Assembly (NCBI GenBank): GCA_016281085.1
Contig: JAEEHY010000075.1
Location: forward strand, 1 to 34,770
Length of the DNA: 34,770 nucleotides
Reading direction: 5' to 3'
Origin: Lachnospiraceae bacterium
GTDB taxonomy: Bacteria; Bacillota; Clostridia; Lachnospirales; Lachnospiraceae
This document shows positions 7,408 to 17,227 of this stretch, piece after piece. Both the position numbers and the translations under genes were made by a program. The notes below the pieces were generated by a model. The model was not told the origin of the DNA. It made no database searches and saw only the letters and a program-made list of their open reading frames with translations. Position 1 is the stretch's first letter. The number at the start of each line of letters is the position of its first letter.

Positions 7408-10400
7408 GTAAACAGTTTAACGAAGTATTTCCAACGCTTGAACTTAAGAATGAACTGGCGATGCTGTACAGTGATGCAGAGGTTGTCAAGATATCCAACA
7501 CATCCGCGGGTGACAGGCTCAGGGTATATATCAGGGTGCCGCATATCATAGAGAAGCAGGATATTTACGCAGTGGAGCGCGAGATATCAAGGCAGCTGTT
7601 TCCCGGTGCCATCATGAAGGTCACCCTTCATGAAAGGTTCGAACTGTCAGACAGCTACAGTGCAAGAACTCTTATGGATGTATATAAGGACAGTATTCTT
7701 GAGGAGTTCAAGCATTACAATCAGTTCGATTATCTGACTCTGTATCATGCCGATTACGAATTCCCCGAAGATAATGTTATGAAGCTGGTGCTTGATGATA
7801 CGCTGGTTGCCAGAGAACACAGGGATGACATTGTCCGGATATTTGAAAAGATATTCCGGGAAAGATGTAATCTCGACGCGTCGGTGCTTGTTGAATTCAA
7901 AGATCATGAAATGAGCATGTCGCGTGTTAATTCGGAGCATAAAATGGAGGAGGAAGTAAGGAAGATAACATTGTCTCTTTCCGACGGGGCTGTGGGAGCT
8001 GAAGGAACGTCAGGGGTAACGGATACAGTCGGTGTGATGCCGGCCGGTCCTGACGGCGCAGATGAATACTACGCATCCATGGCGGCAGAGGTCATATCTG
8101 CCGAAGAAGATGCTGACGCTGCCGCAAAGGCTGAAGCAGCTGCGAACATACCTTTAAGTAAAAACGGATCCAATGATAAGAGCAAAAAAGAAAACAGGAC
8201 AAAGGATCAGGGTAAGGATACGAAAAAAGGCGGTACATACAGAAGAAGCTACAGGGAATCGGACAATCCGGATGTTATTTACGGGCGTGATTTTGATGAC
8301 GAGCCTGTTCCGATTTCCGAACTTGAGGGTATGACGGGTGACGTGACCGTATATGGCAAGGTTATAAGGCTTGAACAGCGTGAAACAAGAACCGGTAAGC
8401 TTATCGTGATGTTTGATGTTACCGATTATACAGATACGATAACCGTTAAGATGTTTCCGCGTGTTGAACAGCAGGAGAAGCTGTTTTCTTATCTTGCGGA
8501 AGGTAAATATATTACACTGAAAGCCGTTGCGGATATAGATAAATTTGACGGTGAGCTTTCGCTCGGATATGTGAACGGAATCAAAAAGAGTGAGGCTCAG
8601 GTAAGAAATGTTCGTGAAGATAATGAGCCCGTTAAAAGAGTTGAACTGCACTGTCATACCAAAATGAGCGATATGGATGGTGTCAGCGATGTTGCGGATC
8701 TTATGAAGAGGGCAGCAGGCTGGGGTCACAAGGCTCTGGCGATTACGGATCACGGTGTGGTACAGGCATTTACGGATGCTTTCCATGCACTTCCGAAGAT
8801 CAGGGATAAATATCCGGATTTTAAGCTTATATACGGCATCGAAGGATATCTCGTGGATGATTCCATGGGTATAGTCGTAAACGGAAAGGGCCAGTCGCTC
8901 AATGATGCGTATGTGGTATTTGATATAGAGACCACAGGTTTTAATCCGAAGAAAAACAGTATCATCGAAATAGGGGCGGTTAAGGTTGTAAACGGTGAGA
9001 TAACGGATAAGTTCTCCACTTTTATTAACCCGAAGGAACCGATACCCTACCGGATCACCCAGCTTACAACAATTACGGATCAGATGGTTGAGGATGCCCC
9101 TTATATAACGGAGGTGCTTCCTAAGTTTCTTAAGTTCTGTGAAGGATGTTCGCTTGTGGCACACAACGCCCGGTTTGATGTGAGCTTTATAAAACAGAAG
9201 GCAGCGGATCTGGCCATTGAGACTGACTTTACATATCTTGATACCGTTGCCATGGCCAGAGCGCTGCTGACCGATCTTGGCAAGTTCAAGCTTGATCATC
9301 TTGCAAAGGCACTTAAGATCCCTTTTGAGAATCATCACAGGGCAGTGTATGATGCCGAATGTACCGCAAAGATATTTGTTAAGCTTGTTAAAATGGTTAA
9401 TGAAAAGGGAATAGAAGACCTTGGCTCGCTTGAAGAGTTTGGAAGAGATTCGGTTGACATAATAAAGAAGTCAATGTCGTACCATGTGATCATCCTGGCG
9501 AAGAATGAAGTGGGGCGTGTCAATCTATACAGGCTGGTCTCCCTCTCGCATCTTAAGTATTTTCACAGAAACCAGAGGATACCAAAGAGCCTTCTTGAAA
9601 AGTTCAGGGAGGGCCTGATCATCGGTTCGGCCTGTGAGGCAGGTGAACTGTACAGAGCCATAGTGGATGAGAGGAGCGATGATGAGATTGCCCGTATTGC
9701 GGATTTCTATGACTATCTTGAGATCCAGCCGCTTGGCAACAACAATTATATGATAGCGGACCCTCATCATGAAAATGTTAATTCCGTTGAGGATCTTATC
9801 AATATCAATAAGAAGATAATAAAGCTGGGAGAACAGCTGAACAAACCGGTTGTTGCCACCTGTGATGTACACTTTCTCGATCCCGAGGATGAGATCTATC
9901 GAAGGATAATCATGGCGGGTAAGGGCTTTAAGGATGCGGATGACCAGGCTCCGCTGTATCTGAGGACAACCGGTGAGATGATGGAGGAGTTCTACTATCT
10001 TCCATATGATAAGGCTTATGAGATAGTTGTTAAGAATACCAATCTTATAGCGGATATGGTTGAAGTGATCGAGCCTGTGCGTCCCGATAAATGTCCGCCT
10101 GTAATTGAGAATTCGGACCGGATACTGAGAGATATCTGTTACAACAGAGCTCATGAAATGTACGGAGAAGAGCTTCCGCCGCAGGTATCCGCAAGGCTTG
10201 AGAGAGAACTGAATTCCATTATAAGCAATGGCTTTGCCGTTATGTACATAATAGCGCAGAAGCTTGTGTGGAAATCCATGGAGGATGGATATCTGGTTGG
10301 CTCCAGGGGGTCTGTCGGATCTTCCTTTGTTGCGACTATGGCGGGTATTACGGAGGTTAATCCGCTTCCGCCTCATTATCTGTGTCCCAAGTGTCATTAT

Positions 10401-12014
10401 GTGGACTTCGAATCCGATGAGGTTAAGGCTTATGCGGGAAGGGCAGGCTGCGATATGCCGGATAAGGTGTGCCCTGAGTGCGGACATCAGTTAAATAAGG
10501 AAGGCTTTGATATACCCTTTGAGACATTTCTGGGCTTCAAGGGTGACAAGGAGCCGGATATCGACCTGAACTTTTCGGGTGAATATCAGTCTAAGGCGCA
10601 TAAATACACAGAGGTCATATTCGGTGACGGGCAAACATTCAGGGCCGGTACGATAGGTACGCTGGCAGACAAAACCGCTTACGGATATGTCAAGAATTAC
10701 TATGAGGAAAGAGGCGTCAGGAAGCGCTCATGTGAGATAAACAGGATAACCATGGGCTGTACGGGCATACACAGAACGACGGGACAGCATCCGGGTGGTA
10801 TCATAGTGCTGCCGGTCGGTGATGAGATATATTCGTTCACGCCCATTCAGCATCCGGCCAATGATATGAACACTGATATAGTAACAACTCACTTTGATTA
10901 TCATTCGATCGATCACAACCTTCTGAAGCTTGACATATTGGGACATGATGATCCGACCATGATCAGGATGCTGCAGGACCTTACAGGCACGGATCCTCAA
11001 CAGGTTCCCCTTGATGATAAGGATGTTATGTCTCTGTTCCAGAATACGCACGCATTGAAGATCGAACCATCGGATATAGGAGGGACAAAACTGGGTACCC
11101 TTGGTATTCCCGAGTTTGGAACCGATTTCGCGATGCAGATGGTAATCGATGCCCAGCCGCAGGCATTCTCGGATCTTGTAAGGATATCCGGTCTGTCCCA
11201 CGGCACCGATGTGTGGCTCGGAAATGCCCAGGATCTTATCGAAAGCGGAGTGGCTACGATATCTACCTGTATCTGTACACGTGACGATATCATGACATAT
11301 CTTATAGGTATGGGTCTGGATTCCGAGGAATCCTTCAAGATCATGGAAAATGTCAGAAAGGGTAATGTTGCAAAGGGCAAATGTGATAAATGGGGAGTAT
11401 GGAAGGAGGATATGATCAGCCATGATGTGCCCGAATGGTATATTGATTCGTGTGAGAAGATCAAGTACATGTTCCCCAAAGCCCATGCTGCCGCATATGT
11501 TATGATGGCATGGCGTATCGCTTATTATAAGGTGAACTATCCGTTGGCTTACTATGCCGCATTCTTCAGTATAAGGGCATCGGGATTTTCATATGAAAAG
11601 ATGTGTCTTGGGAGGGCTAATCTTGAGCATTATCTCGAAGATTACAAAAAGAGGGAGGACAGCCTTTCCAAGAAGGAACAGGATGAACTCAGGGATATGC
11701 GCCTGGTACAGGAAATGTATGCAAGAGGATATGATTTCATGCCCATAGATCTCTTTAAGGCTCAGGCACATAAATGCCGGATACTGGACGGAAAGATCAT
11801 GCCTCATCTTGGCAGTATCGAGGGTCTGGGTGATAAGGCTGCCGATGCGATAGTAGATGCCTGCAAGGACGGTCCGTTTATTTCAAGGGATGATTTCAGG
11901 GAAAGAACAAAGGTTTCCAATACGGTTATAGATACATTGACGCGTCTCGGGATACTGGATGATCTGCCGGAGTCGAACCAGCTGTCACTGTCGGATCTGT
12001 TTGCGATGAATTGA
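7404..12014 (+). CDS. polC: DNA polymerase III PolC-type alpha subunit with proofreading exonuclease
   Basis: PolC is the main replicative polymerase of Gram-positive bacteria. The 1536-residue protein has the full family layout. An N-terminal domain is followed by a low-complexity charged linker at about 190-290 and an OB fold at about 310-400. A PHP domain, split by the exonuclease, begins at [11 protein letters not shown] near residue 415. The DEDD exonuclease starts at [10 protein letters not shown] near 505, with HNARFD further on. A zinc module CPKCH...CPECG lies at about 993-1026, the palm motif [12 protein letters not shown] near 1051, and a helix-hairpin-helix near 1470 precedes the C-terminus. 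All expected catalytic acidic residues are visible. The ATG at 7404 overlaps the ispG stop. No clear terminator follows before the por promoter. Confidence 0.98.
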   Translation: MSKQFNEVFPTLELKNELAMLYSDAEVVKISNTSAGDRLRVYIRVPHIIEKQDIYAVEREISRQLFPGAIMKVTLHERFELSDSYSARTLMDVYKDSILEEFKHYNQFDYLTLYHADYEFPEDNVMKLVLDDTLVAREHRDDIVRIFEKIFRERCNLDASVLVEFKDHEMSMSRVNSEHKMEEEVRKITLSLSDGAVGAEGTSGVTDTVGVMPAGPDGADEYYASMAAEVISAEEDADAAAKAEAAANIPLSKNGSNDKSKKENRTKDQGKDTKKGGTYRRSYRESDNPDVIYGRDFDDEPVPISELEGMTGDVTVYGKVIRLEQRETRTGKLIVMFDVTDYTDTITVKMFPRVEQQEKLFSYLAEGKYITLKAVADIDKFDGELSLGYVNGIKKSEAQVRNVREDNEPVKRVELHCHTKMSDMDGVSDVADLMKRAAGWGHKALAITDHGVVQAFTDAFHALPKIRDKYPDFKLIYGIEGYLVDDSMGIVVNGKGQSLNDAYVVFDIETTGFNPKKNSIIEIGAVKVVNGEITDKFSTFINPKEPIPYRITQLTTITDQMVEDAPYITEVLPKFLKFCEGCSLVAHNARFDVSFIKQKAADLAIETDFTYLDTVAMARALLTDLGKFKLDHLAKALKIPFENHHRAVYDAECTAKIFVKLVKMVNEKGIEDLGSLEEFGRDSVDIIKKSMSYHVIILAKNEVGRVNLYRLVSLSHLKYFHRNQRIPKSLLEKFREGLIIGSACEAGELYRAIVDERSDDEIARIADFYDYLEIQPLGNNNYMIADPHHENVNSVEDLININKKIIKLGEQLNKPVVATCDVHFLDPEDEIYRRIIMAGKGFKDADDQAPLYLRTTGEMMEEFYYLPYDKAYEIVVKNTNLIADMVEVIEPVRPDKCPPVIENSDRILRDICYNRAHEMYGEELPPQVSARLERELNSIISNGFAVMYIIAQKLVWKSMEDGYLVGSRGSVGSSFVATMAGITEVNPLPPHYLCPKCHYVDFESDEVKAYAGRAGCDMPDKVCPECGHQLNKEGFDIPFETFLGFKGDKEPDIDLNFSGEYQSKAHKYTEVIFGDGQTFRAGTIGTLADKTAYGYVKNYYEERGVRKRSCEINRITMGCTGIHRTTGQHPGGIIVLPVGDEIYSFTPIQHPANDMNTDIVTTHFDYHSIDHNLLKLDILGHDDPTMIRMLQDLTGTDPQQVPLDDKDVMSLFQNTHALKIEPSDIGGTKLGTLGIPEFGTDFAMQMVIDAQPQAFSDLVRISGLSHGTDVWLGNAQDLIESGVATISTCICTRDDIMTYLIGMGLDSEESFKIMENVRKGNVAKGKCDKWGVWKEDMISHDVPEWYIDSCEKIKYMFPKAHAAAYVMMAWRIAYYKVNYPLAYYAAFFSIRASGFSYEKMCLGRANLEHYLEDYKKREDSLSKKEQDELRDMRLVQEMYARGYDFMPIDLFKAQAHKCRILDGKIMPHLGSIEGLGDKAADAIVDACKDGPFISRDDFRERTKVSNTVIDTLTRLGILDDLPESNQLSLSDLFAMN

Positions 12015-12066
12015 TAAGCCGCCCTGTGACTGGGGAACATATTATTTAAGAAAGTTAAGCTTTTAC

Positions 12067-12096
12067 TTTACATTATAAGGAAAAGTTGTATATAAT
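12067..12096 (+). promoter_or_regulatory. Promoter of the porCDAB operon
   Basis: TTTACA at 12067-12072 and a perfect TATAAT at 12091-12096 are 18 bases apart. They lie in the 144-base gap after polC and about 60 bases before the porC start. No operator or riboswitch was recognised in the short leader. Confidence 0.65.
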
Positions 12097-12158
12097 AGTA
12101 TGGCTGTTTATCATTTGGACAGATTATGAGATTTCATATAGGTATTAAGGAGACGGAA

Positions 12159-12752
12159 ATGGAACAGGGACTGGAGATCAGATGGCACGGCAGAGGAGGT
12201 CAGGGAGCCAAAACGGCTGCACTTCTGCTTGCGGATGTTGCGTTTAAAACAGGAGCTCATGTACAGGGCTTCCCGGAATACGGGCCTGAGAGGATGGGAG
12301 CGCCCATCACGGCATATAACCGGATAAGCCGTGATGAGATAAGGGTACATTCCAATATTTATACTCCGGATCTTGTTGTGGTGGTTGACGAGACACTGCT
12401 TCATTCGGTGGACGTAACGGCAGGTCTTAAGGAAGACGGTTCCATCATCATAAACACACCTAAAAAAAAGGAAGAGATAATGGATCTTCTGAACGGATAC
12501 AAAGGAAAGGTCTACACAGTTGATGCAAGAAAGATATCCGTTGAGACACTAGGTAAGAATTTCCCCAATTCCCCGATGCTTGCGGCTGCTGTGGCAGTGA
12601 GCGGAGTAATGGACAAGGAGTCGTTTATAAGGGAAATGAGAACATCATATGAGCATAAGTTTGCCAAGAAGCCTGAGGTGATCGAAGGAAATATGAAAGC
12701 ACTGGTAATGACCTTCGATGCTCTTGCGGATGATCTTGAAAAGACTGCGTGA
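12159..12752 (+). CDS. porC: Pyruvate:ferredoxin oxidoreductase, gamma subunit
   Basis: This is the gamma subunit (197 residues) of a four-subunit 2-oxoacid:ferredoxin oxidoreductase, which oxidatively decarboxylates pyruvate to acetyl-CoA and reduced ferredoxin, or runs in reverse. The family signature IRWHGRGGQGAKTAALLLAD lies at the N-terminus, followed by GFPEYGPERMGAP, the usual conserved patch. The ATG at 12159 is chosen because AAGGAGACGGAA precedes it; an in-frame ATG at 12126 has no binding site and adds 11 non-family residues. It is the first gene of a gamma-delta-alpha-beta operon, the same order as in Thermotoga and archaeal Por. Substrate assignment rests mainly on the beta subunit. 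Confidence 0.92.
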   Translation: MEQGLEIRWHGRGGQGAKTAALLLADVAFKTGAHVQGFPEYGPERMGAPITAYNRISRDEIRVHSNIYTPDLVVVVDETLLHSVDVTAGLKEDGSIIINTPKKKEEIMDLLNGYKGKVYTVDARKISVETLGKNFPNSPMLAAAVAVSGVMDKESFIREMRTSYEHKFAKKPEVIEGNMKALVMTFDALADDLEKTA

Positions 12753-12804
12753 GCCTGTCATGAACAGGAGTAGCGTTAATGTATGATGGATGAAAGGGAT
12801 TACA

Positions 12805-13107
12805 ATGAGAACTGATGTAACAAAGATAAATGAACATACACCCCATCAGGGACTTACCGAAGGTCTTATGATGTTTGCGGGCGGAACATCCAGGGAATTC
12901 AATACAGGGGAATGGAGAACATCCACTCCCGAATTTCATGAAGATAAATGTAAACAGTGCCTGCTCTGCGCACCGGTGTGTCCGGACGGAAGCATTCCGG
13001 TTAAGAACAGCAGAAGGGCTGATTTTGATTATGATCACTGCAAGGGCTGCGGAATATGTGAAAAGGCATGCCCCTTCGGAGCAATAACGATGAGGGAGGG
13101 AATGTAA
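12805..13107 (+). CDS. porD: Pyruvate:ferredoxin oxidoreductase, delta (2x[4Fe-4S]) subunit
   Basis: This 100-residue electron-transfer subunit carries two ferredoxin-type motifs: CKQCLLCAPVCPDGSIPV, and CKGCGICEKACPFGAI near the C-terminus. Eight cysteines are correctly spaced for two [4Fe-4S] clusters that pass electrons from the beta-subunit TPP centre to free ferredoxin. The ATG at 12805 has AAAGGG upstream; an in-frame ATG at 12790 is possible but has a poorer binding site. It sits between the gamma and alpha genes, ending one base before porA, so coordinated translation is expected. Confidence 0.93.
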   Translation: MRTDVTKINEHTPHQGLTEGLMMFAGGTSREFNTGEWRTSTPEFHEDKCKQCLLCAPVCPDGSIPVKNSRRADFDYDHCKGCGICEKACPFGAITMREGM

Positions 13108-13108
13108 G

Positions 13109-14290
13109 ATGCCTAAGAAAGACAGAATGTCGGGAAATGAAGCGGTTGCATATGCAATACGTCAGGTAAATCCGGATGTAATGCCGGCGTTTCCGATAAC
13201 ACCGTCAACAGAGATACCGCAGCTGGTATCTACATATATTGCAAACGGACAGATGGATACGGAATTCATACCTGTGGAATCCGAACATTCCTCAATGAGC
13301 GCAACGATAGGTGCCGAGGCTGCGGGAGCACGGAGCCTTACCGCAACATCTTCGGCAGGTCTTGCCCTTATGTGGGAGGAGCTGCTGCTTGCAGCTTCCA
13401 ATCGTATGCCATGTGTACTTACTCTGGTTAACAGAACACTGTCCGGCCCTATTAATATTAACTGTGACCATTCGGACGGTATGGGAGCAAGAGATACCGG
13501 ATGGATACAGATTTACGCCGAAAACAATCAGGAGGCATATGACAATTTCATTCAGGCATATCCGATCGCGGAGAATAAGAACGTTCATCTCCCGGTAATG
13601 GTGTGTCAGGATGGCTTTATCACGTCGCACGCGGTACAGAATATAGAACTGCTTGATGATGACACCGTTAAGGACTTCGTCGGAACCTATGAGCCGGAGG
13701 AGTATCTTCTTAATATAGGCAAGCCGGTATCGGTAGGTCCTTACTCAATATCCGCATATGCAATGGAAGCCAAGAAGAATCAGGAAATCGCAATGGAAAA
13801 TTCCAAAGAGGTGATCCTTAAGGTTGCAAGGAATTTCGAGCGAATATCGGGAAGAAAGTATGGTTTTTTCGAGGAGTACAGGACTGAGGATGCGGATTAT
13901 ATCATGCTTATCATGGGTTCGGCTGCAGGTACTGCCAAGCAGGCATGTGATGATCTCAGAGAGAAGGGATTAAAGGCCGGTATTCTGAAGCTTCGTGTAT
14001 TCAGGCCTTTCCCTGCCAAAGAATTGGCTGAGGCTCTCGCTAATTGCAAATGTGTGGCAATCATGGACAGATGTGAGAGCTATAACGGTAACGGCGGGCC
14101 TCTCAGCATGGAGGTATGTGCCGCTCTGTTCAAGTACAAGGTAAATACGGAAGCGGTCAGTTATATTTATGGTCTGGCCGGCCGTGATTTCACAGTGCAA
14201 CACGTATATGACATATTTGAAGAGATTGATGCTGCTGTTCAGAAGGGTACTCAGGTGGAGCAGTATAAGTATATCGGGTTAAGGGAATAG
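13109..14290 (+). CDS. porA: Pyruvate:ferredoxin oxidoreductase, alpha subunit
   Basis: The 393-residue alpha subunit supplies half of the active site. The N-terminal domain begins MSGNEAVAYAIRQVNPDVMPAFPITPSTEIPQ (here split as MSGNEAVAYA and the PAFPITPSTE motif), with EHSSMSATIGAEAAGARS and TSSAGLALMWEEL following. These are the standard PorA motifs. NGNGGPLSMEV in the C-terminal third matches the conserved GxGGPL region. GGAGGG precedes the ATG by about ten bases. It is placed directly after porD with no intergenic space. Length and motif order are normal for the separate-subunit enzyme rather than the fused NifJ type. Confidence 0.95.
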   Translation: MPKKDRMSGNEAVAYAIRQVNPDVMPAFPITPSTEIPQLVSTYIANGQMDTEFIPVESEHSSMSATIGAEAAGARSLTATSSAGLALMWEELLLAASNRMPCVLTLVNRTLSGPININCDHSDGMGARDTGWIQIYAENNQEAYDNFIQAYPIAENKNVHLPVMVCQDGFITSHAVQNIELLDDDTVKDFVGTYEPEEYLLNIGKPVSVGPYSISAYAMEAKKNQEIAMENSKEVILKVARNFERISGRKYGFFEEYRTEDADYIMLIMGSAAGTAKQACDDLREKGLKAGILKLRVFRPFPAKELAEALANCKCVAIMDRCESYNGNGGPLSMEVCAALFKYKVNTEAVSYIYGLAGRDFTVQHVYDIFEEIDAAVQKGTQVEQYKYIGLRE

Positions 14291-14301
14291 GAGGCACCGC
14301 A

Positions 14302-15240
14302 ATGAGTTACAATCTTAAGGAAGTTATGAATAAACCCGAGCGTCTCGCTGCCGGACACAGGATGTGTGCAGGCTGTGGTGCAACAATAGCGGTCAGAGGA
14401 GTACTCAGGGCTCTTCATGAAGGAGATCATGCCGTAATAGGTAACGCAACCGGATGTCTCGAGGTATCTACCTATATGTATCCGTACACTGCCTGGGAGG
14501 ATTCCTATATACACAATGCATTTGAGAATGCAGGAGCAACATTATCAGGTGTGGAGACAGCATACAAGGCACTCAAAAAAAGAGGAAAGATAGCAGAGGA
14601 CGAGACCTTTAAGTTCATTACCTTCGGTGGTGACGGCGGTACCTATGATATAGGTTTCCAGTCATTGTCCGGCGCAATGGAACGCGGACACGATATGGTT
14701 TATGTCTGCTATGACAACGGTGCTTACATGAATACCGGTATCCAGCGTTCTTCCGCAACACCCATGTATGCTGATACAACGACAACCCCCGTGGGTTCAC
14801 AGTCAAACGGTAAGATGCAGAATCGCAAGGATCTGGCAGCCATCATTGCCGAACACAATATTCCGTATGTGGCACAGACTACCCTGACACAGAACTTTAA
14901 GGATATGTATGAGAAATCGGAGAAGGCGATCTATACGGAAGGTGCGGCATTCCTGAATATAATGGCTCCGTGTCCGCGAGGATGGAGATATGAAACCTCG
15001 GATGTGATGAATATATGTAAGCTGGGTGTGGAAACCTGCTACTGGCCGCTCTTCGAGGTGGATCACGGCAAGTGGATACTGAATTACGAACCAAAGAAGA
15101 AGCTTCCAATCGAAGATTTCCTTCGTGCACAGGGAAGGTTCAAGCATTTGTTCAAGAAGGGAAATGAGGATCTTATCGTGCAGTTCCAGGAGGAAGTGGA
15201 CAGACGCTGGGAGGATCTTAAGTATCGTTGCGCCAAGTGA
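14302..15240 (+). CDS. porB: Pyruvate:ferredoxin oxidoreductase, TPP-binding beta subunit
   Basis: The 312-residue beta subunit binds thiamine diphosphate and the proximal [4Fe-4S] cluster. Visible motifs are the N-terminal CAGCGA cluster cysteines, NATGCLEVSTYMYPYTAW, and the TPP-Mg motif GGDGGTYDIG...DNGAYMNTGIQ. The ATGCLEV...YPYTAW string is typical of pyruvate-specific PorB rather than the branched-chain VorB or indolepyruvate IorB, so pyruvate is the favoured substrate (inference). An upstream GGAGGCACCGCA gives a good start. It closes the operon; no strong terminator is seen before the next promoter 13 bases downstream. Confidence 0.93.
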   Translation: MSYNLKEVMNKPERLAAGHRMCAGCGATIAVRGVLRALHEGDHAVIGNATGCLEVSTYMYPYTAWEDSYIHNAFENAGATLSGVETAYKALKKRGKIAEDETFKFITFGGDGGTYDIGFQSLSGAMERGHDMVYVCYDNGAYMNTGIQRSSATPMYADTTTTPVGSQSNGKMQNRKDLAAIIAEHNIPYVAQTTLTQNFKDMYEKSEKAIYTEGAAFLNIMAPCPRGWRYETSDVMNICKLGVETCYWPLFEVDHGKWILNYEPKKKLPIEDFLRAQGRFKHLFKKGNEDLIVQFQEEVDRRWEDLKYRCAK

Positions 15241-15252
15241 TATCCGGATTCC

Positions 15253-15282
15253 TTTACTGTAATTTGATATTTAGACTATAAT
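15253..15282 (+). promoter_or_regulatory. Promoter for yicC and the downstream housekeeping run
   Basis: TTTACT at 15253-15258 and a perfect TATAAT at 15277-15282 are 18 bases apart. The predicted start site near 15289 falls on the first bases of repeat copy 3, so the yicC transcript would begin with the repeat. Confidence 0.6.
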
Positions 15283-15285
15283 GTG

Positions 15286-15359
15286 TTACTATTCAGAACA
15301 GCACATAAATTTTAAAATATGACTCTCATGCTTGCATGAAAAATGCAAAGCATTTTGAA
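15286..15359. repeat. Repeat element, copy 3 (internally deleted), in the yicC leader
   Basis: TTACTATTCAGAACAGCACA at 15286-15305 and the following bases up to about 15340 match the reverse complement of the right half of copy 1, including the CATGCTTGCATG stem-loop. A second hairpin, AAATGC-aaa-GCATTT, then corresponds to copy 1's AAATAC-gaa-GTATTT. One stem pair has changed from A-T to G-C, so pairing is kept. The far terminal repeat is not recognisable. The element lies between the yicC promoter and its ribosome binding site. Confidence 0.7.
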
Positions 15360-15415
15360 AATTCGTCATAAGCAATCGTACAGTTTTACAGAATTTGTAC
15401 TCAGGGAGAAATGCC

Positions 15416-16294
15416 ATGATCAAAAGCATGACAGGGTTCGGCCGTGCAGAGCATTGCGATGAAAAGCGCAAGATTACGGTTGAGCTCAAGTCCGTTAATC
15501 ACCGGTATCTTGATGTGAATATAAAGATGCCCAAGAAGCTTTCCTTTTTTGAAACATCCATCAGAAACCTCCTGAAGGAATATATTCAGAGAGGAAAGGT
15601 TGATGTATATATTTCGTATGAGGATTATACGGAAGATAATTTCAGTCTTAAATACAACAGGGACATGGCAAGGGCATATCTTAAATATCTGAACGAGATG
15701 AGTCAGGAATTCGGATTGGAGAATGACATAAGGGTTTCTGTTCTTTCCCGTTATCCCGAAGTGTTTACGCTTGAGGAACAGGAGATAGATGAAGATGAGC
15801 TGTGGAACGACCTTGAATCGGTTGTCCGTTCGGCTTGTGAAGGATTTGTCGCATCAAGGCTTTCCGAGGGTGAGAACCTTAAGAACGATCTTGTCGGTAA
15901 GCTGGATACAATGCTTAACTATGTGGATGCGATTGAGAAGAGAGCCCCCGCCATTATTGAGGAATACAGGCAGAAAGTAAACGACAGGGTTAAGGATATG
16001 CTTGCAGATGCCAAGATAGATGAGAGCAGGATACTGACCGAGGTTACTCTTTTTGCTGACAGGATATGTGTGGATGAAGAGATAGTAAGGCTCAAGAGTC
16101 ATATAGAGAGTACAAGGGATACATTAAGTGCCGGCGGAAGCGTGGGACGCAAGCTTGATTTTATTGCACAGGAAATGAACAGGGAGGCCAATACGATCCT
16201 GTCAAAGTCTACAGACCTGTCGACATCGAATGTAGCTATAGATCTGAAAACAGATATAGAAAAGGTACGTGAACAGATTCAGAACATCGAATGA
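15416..16294 (+). CDS. YicC/YloC family endoribonuclease
   Basis: This 292-residue member of the YicC family (YloC in Bacillus) opens with the hallmark MIKSMTGFGRAE, followed by ELKSVNHRYLDVNIKMP. It ends with the conserved domain RKLDFIAQEMNREANTILSKS. Family members cleave RNA and influence mRNA and sRNA stability; the catalytic ring-shaped assembly is known from E. coli YicC. The ATG at 15416 has CAGGGAG eight bases upstream; an in-frame TTG at 15395 is rejected. It lies upstream of gmk, as in Bacillus, but the small remA/DUF370 gene usually between them is absent. Confidence 0.93.
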   Translation: MIKSMTGFGRAEHCDEKRKITVELKSVNHRYLDVNIKMPKKLSFFETSIRNLLKEYIQRGKVDVYISYEDYTEDNFSLKYNRDMARAYLKYLNEMSQEFGLENDIRVSVLSRYPEVFTLEEQEIDEDELWNDLESVVRSACEGFVASRLSEGENLKNDLVGKLDTMLNYVDAIEKRAPAIIEEYRQKVNDRVKDMLADAKIDESRILTEVTLFADRICVDEEIVRLKSHIESTRDTLSAGGSVGRKLDFIAQEMNREANTILSKSTDLSTSNVAIDLKTDIEKVREQIQNIE

Positions 16295-16305
16295 TCGGAG
16301 GAAAT

Positions 16306-16929
16306 ATGCAGAAGGGTATATTGCTCATACTGTCCGGGTTCGCGGGATCCGGCAAAGGCACGGTTGTTAACGAGCTGCTTAACCGTTATGACAATTATTC
16401 GTTATCCGTTTCCGCAACAACAAGGTCGCCAAGACCCGGGGAGCAGGACGGAAGGGAATATTTCTTCAAGACTGTCGAACAGTTTGAAGCGATGATAGAA
16501 AAGGGCGAGTTCCTTGAGTATGCGAAATATGTTGACAACTACTACGGTACACCGCGTGAATATGTTGAACATAAGCTTGATGAAGGCAAGGACGTGATCC
16601 TTGAGATTGAGCAGCAGGGAGCACTCCAGATAAAGGAAAAGTGTCCGGAAGCACTTCTTCTGTTTATCATGCCACCCAGCGTAAGGGAAATATACAACAG
16701 GCTTAAGGGACGCGGAACGGAAACAGAAGAAGTGATCATGAAACGTATGACCCAGGGCGCCAGAGAGGCAAGGGTCATAGAAAGATATGATTATCTCATA
16801 ATAAATGATGATCTGGATAAATGTATAGAAGATGTGCATAATACCATACAGTGCTCCAAGTTTTCGACCGACAGGAATAAAGATATTATCAGCCGGACGA
16901 TCGAAGAGTTTGATGGTTTTACAGCTTAG
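16306..16929 (+). CDS. gmk: Guanylate kinase
   Basis: Guanylate kinase phosphorylates GMP to GDP with ATP and limits GTP and ppGpp pools. The 207-residue protein has the P-loop GFAGSGKGT at residues 11-19, the GMP-binding SATTRSPRPGEQDGREYFF segment and the lid region with RLKGRGTE. Length is standard. The ATG at 16306 is preceded by CGGAGG; the upstream in-frame ATG at 16291 overlaps the yicC stop and would place the binding site inside the gene. The P-loop reads G-F-A-G-S where many relatives have G-P-S-G-V, a mild variation. Confidence 0.96.
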   Translation: MQKGILLILSGFAGSGKGTVVNELLNRYDNYSLSVSATTRSPRPGEQDGREYFFKTVEQFEAMIEKGEFLEYAKYVDNYYGTPREYVEHKLDEGKDVILEIEQQGALQIKEKCPEALLLFIMPPSVREIYNRLKGRGTETEEVIMKRMTQGAREARVIERYDYLIINDDLDKCIEDVHNTIQCSKFSTDRNKDIISRTIEEFDGFTA

Positions 16930-16989
16930 GTAAAAGATTGCAGTTGCATACAAAAGATATAAAGGTTCAATAAACAGGAGGATGATAAG

Positions 16990-17220
16990 ATGTTACACCC
17001 GTCATACAGTGATCTTATGAAGGTCGTAAACAGTGAGGTAGAAGAAGGAGAGCAGCCTGTGGTAAACAGCCGTTACTCCATAGTTATGGCTACAAGCAAA
17101 AGAGCAAGGCAGCTTATAGACGGTGCTCCCACGCCGGTCAGCAATTCATCGGAGAAAAAGCCGTTATCTGTTGCCATTGAGGAACTTAATTCCGGTGTGG
17201 TTAAGGTAGTTGGAGAATAA
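16990..17220 (+). CDS. rpoZ: DNA-directed RNA polymerase omega subunit
   Basis: This 76-residue omega subunit stabilises the beta-prime subunit during RNA polymerase assembly. Family features are the MLHPSYSDLM start, NSRYSIVMATSKRARQLIDG (the conserved RY-x(7)-RARQL core) and a C-terminal PLSVAIEELNSGVVKV. A strong CAGGAGG lies upstream. Its position after gmk matches the Firmicute order gmk-rpoZ. The gap to rimO is seven bases. Confidence 0.95.
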   Translation: MLHPSYSDLMKVVNSEVEEGEQPVVNSRYSIVMATSKRARQLIDGAPTPVSNSSEKKPLSVAIEELNSGVVKVVGE

Positions 17221-17227
17221 GCCTTAT

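Noticed and set aside
8154-9338. 394-residue open frame on the - strand
   Set aside because: It lies wholly opposite the PolC PHP/exonuclease region, has no binding site and shows no recognisable family; it is a shadow of polC.
1-15359. CRISPR array as explanation for the repeats
   Set aside because: The copies are thousands of bases apart, in different orientations and differently truncated, with no regular spacers and no cas genes.
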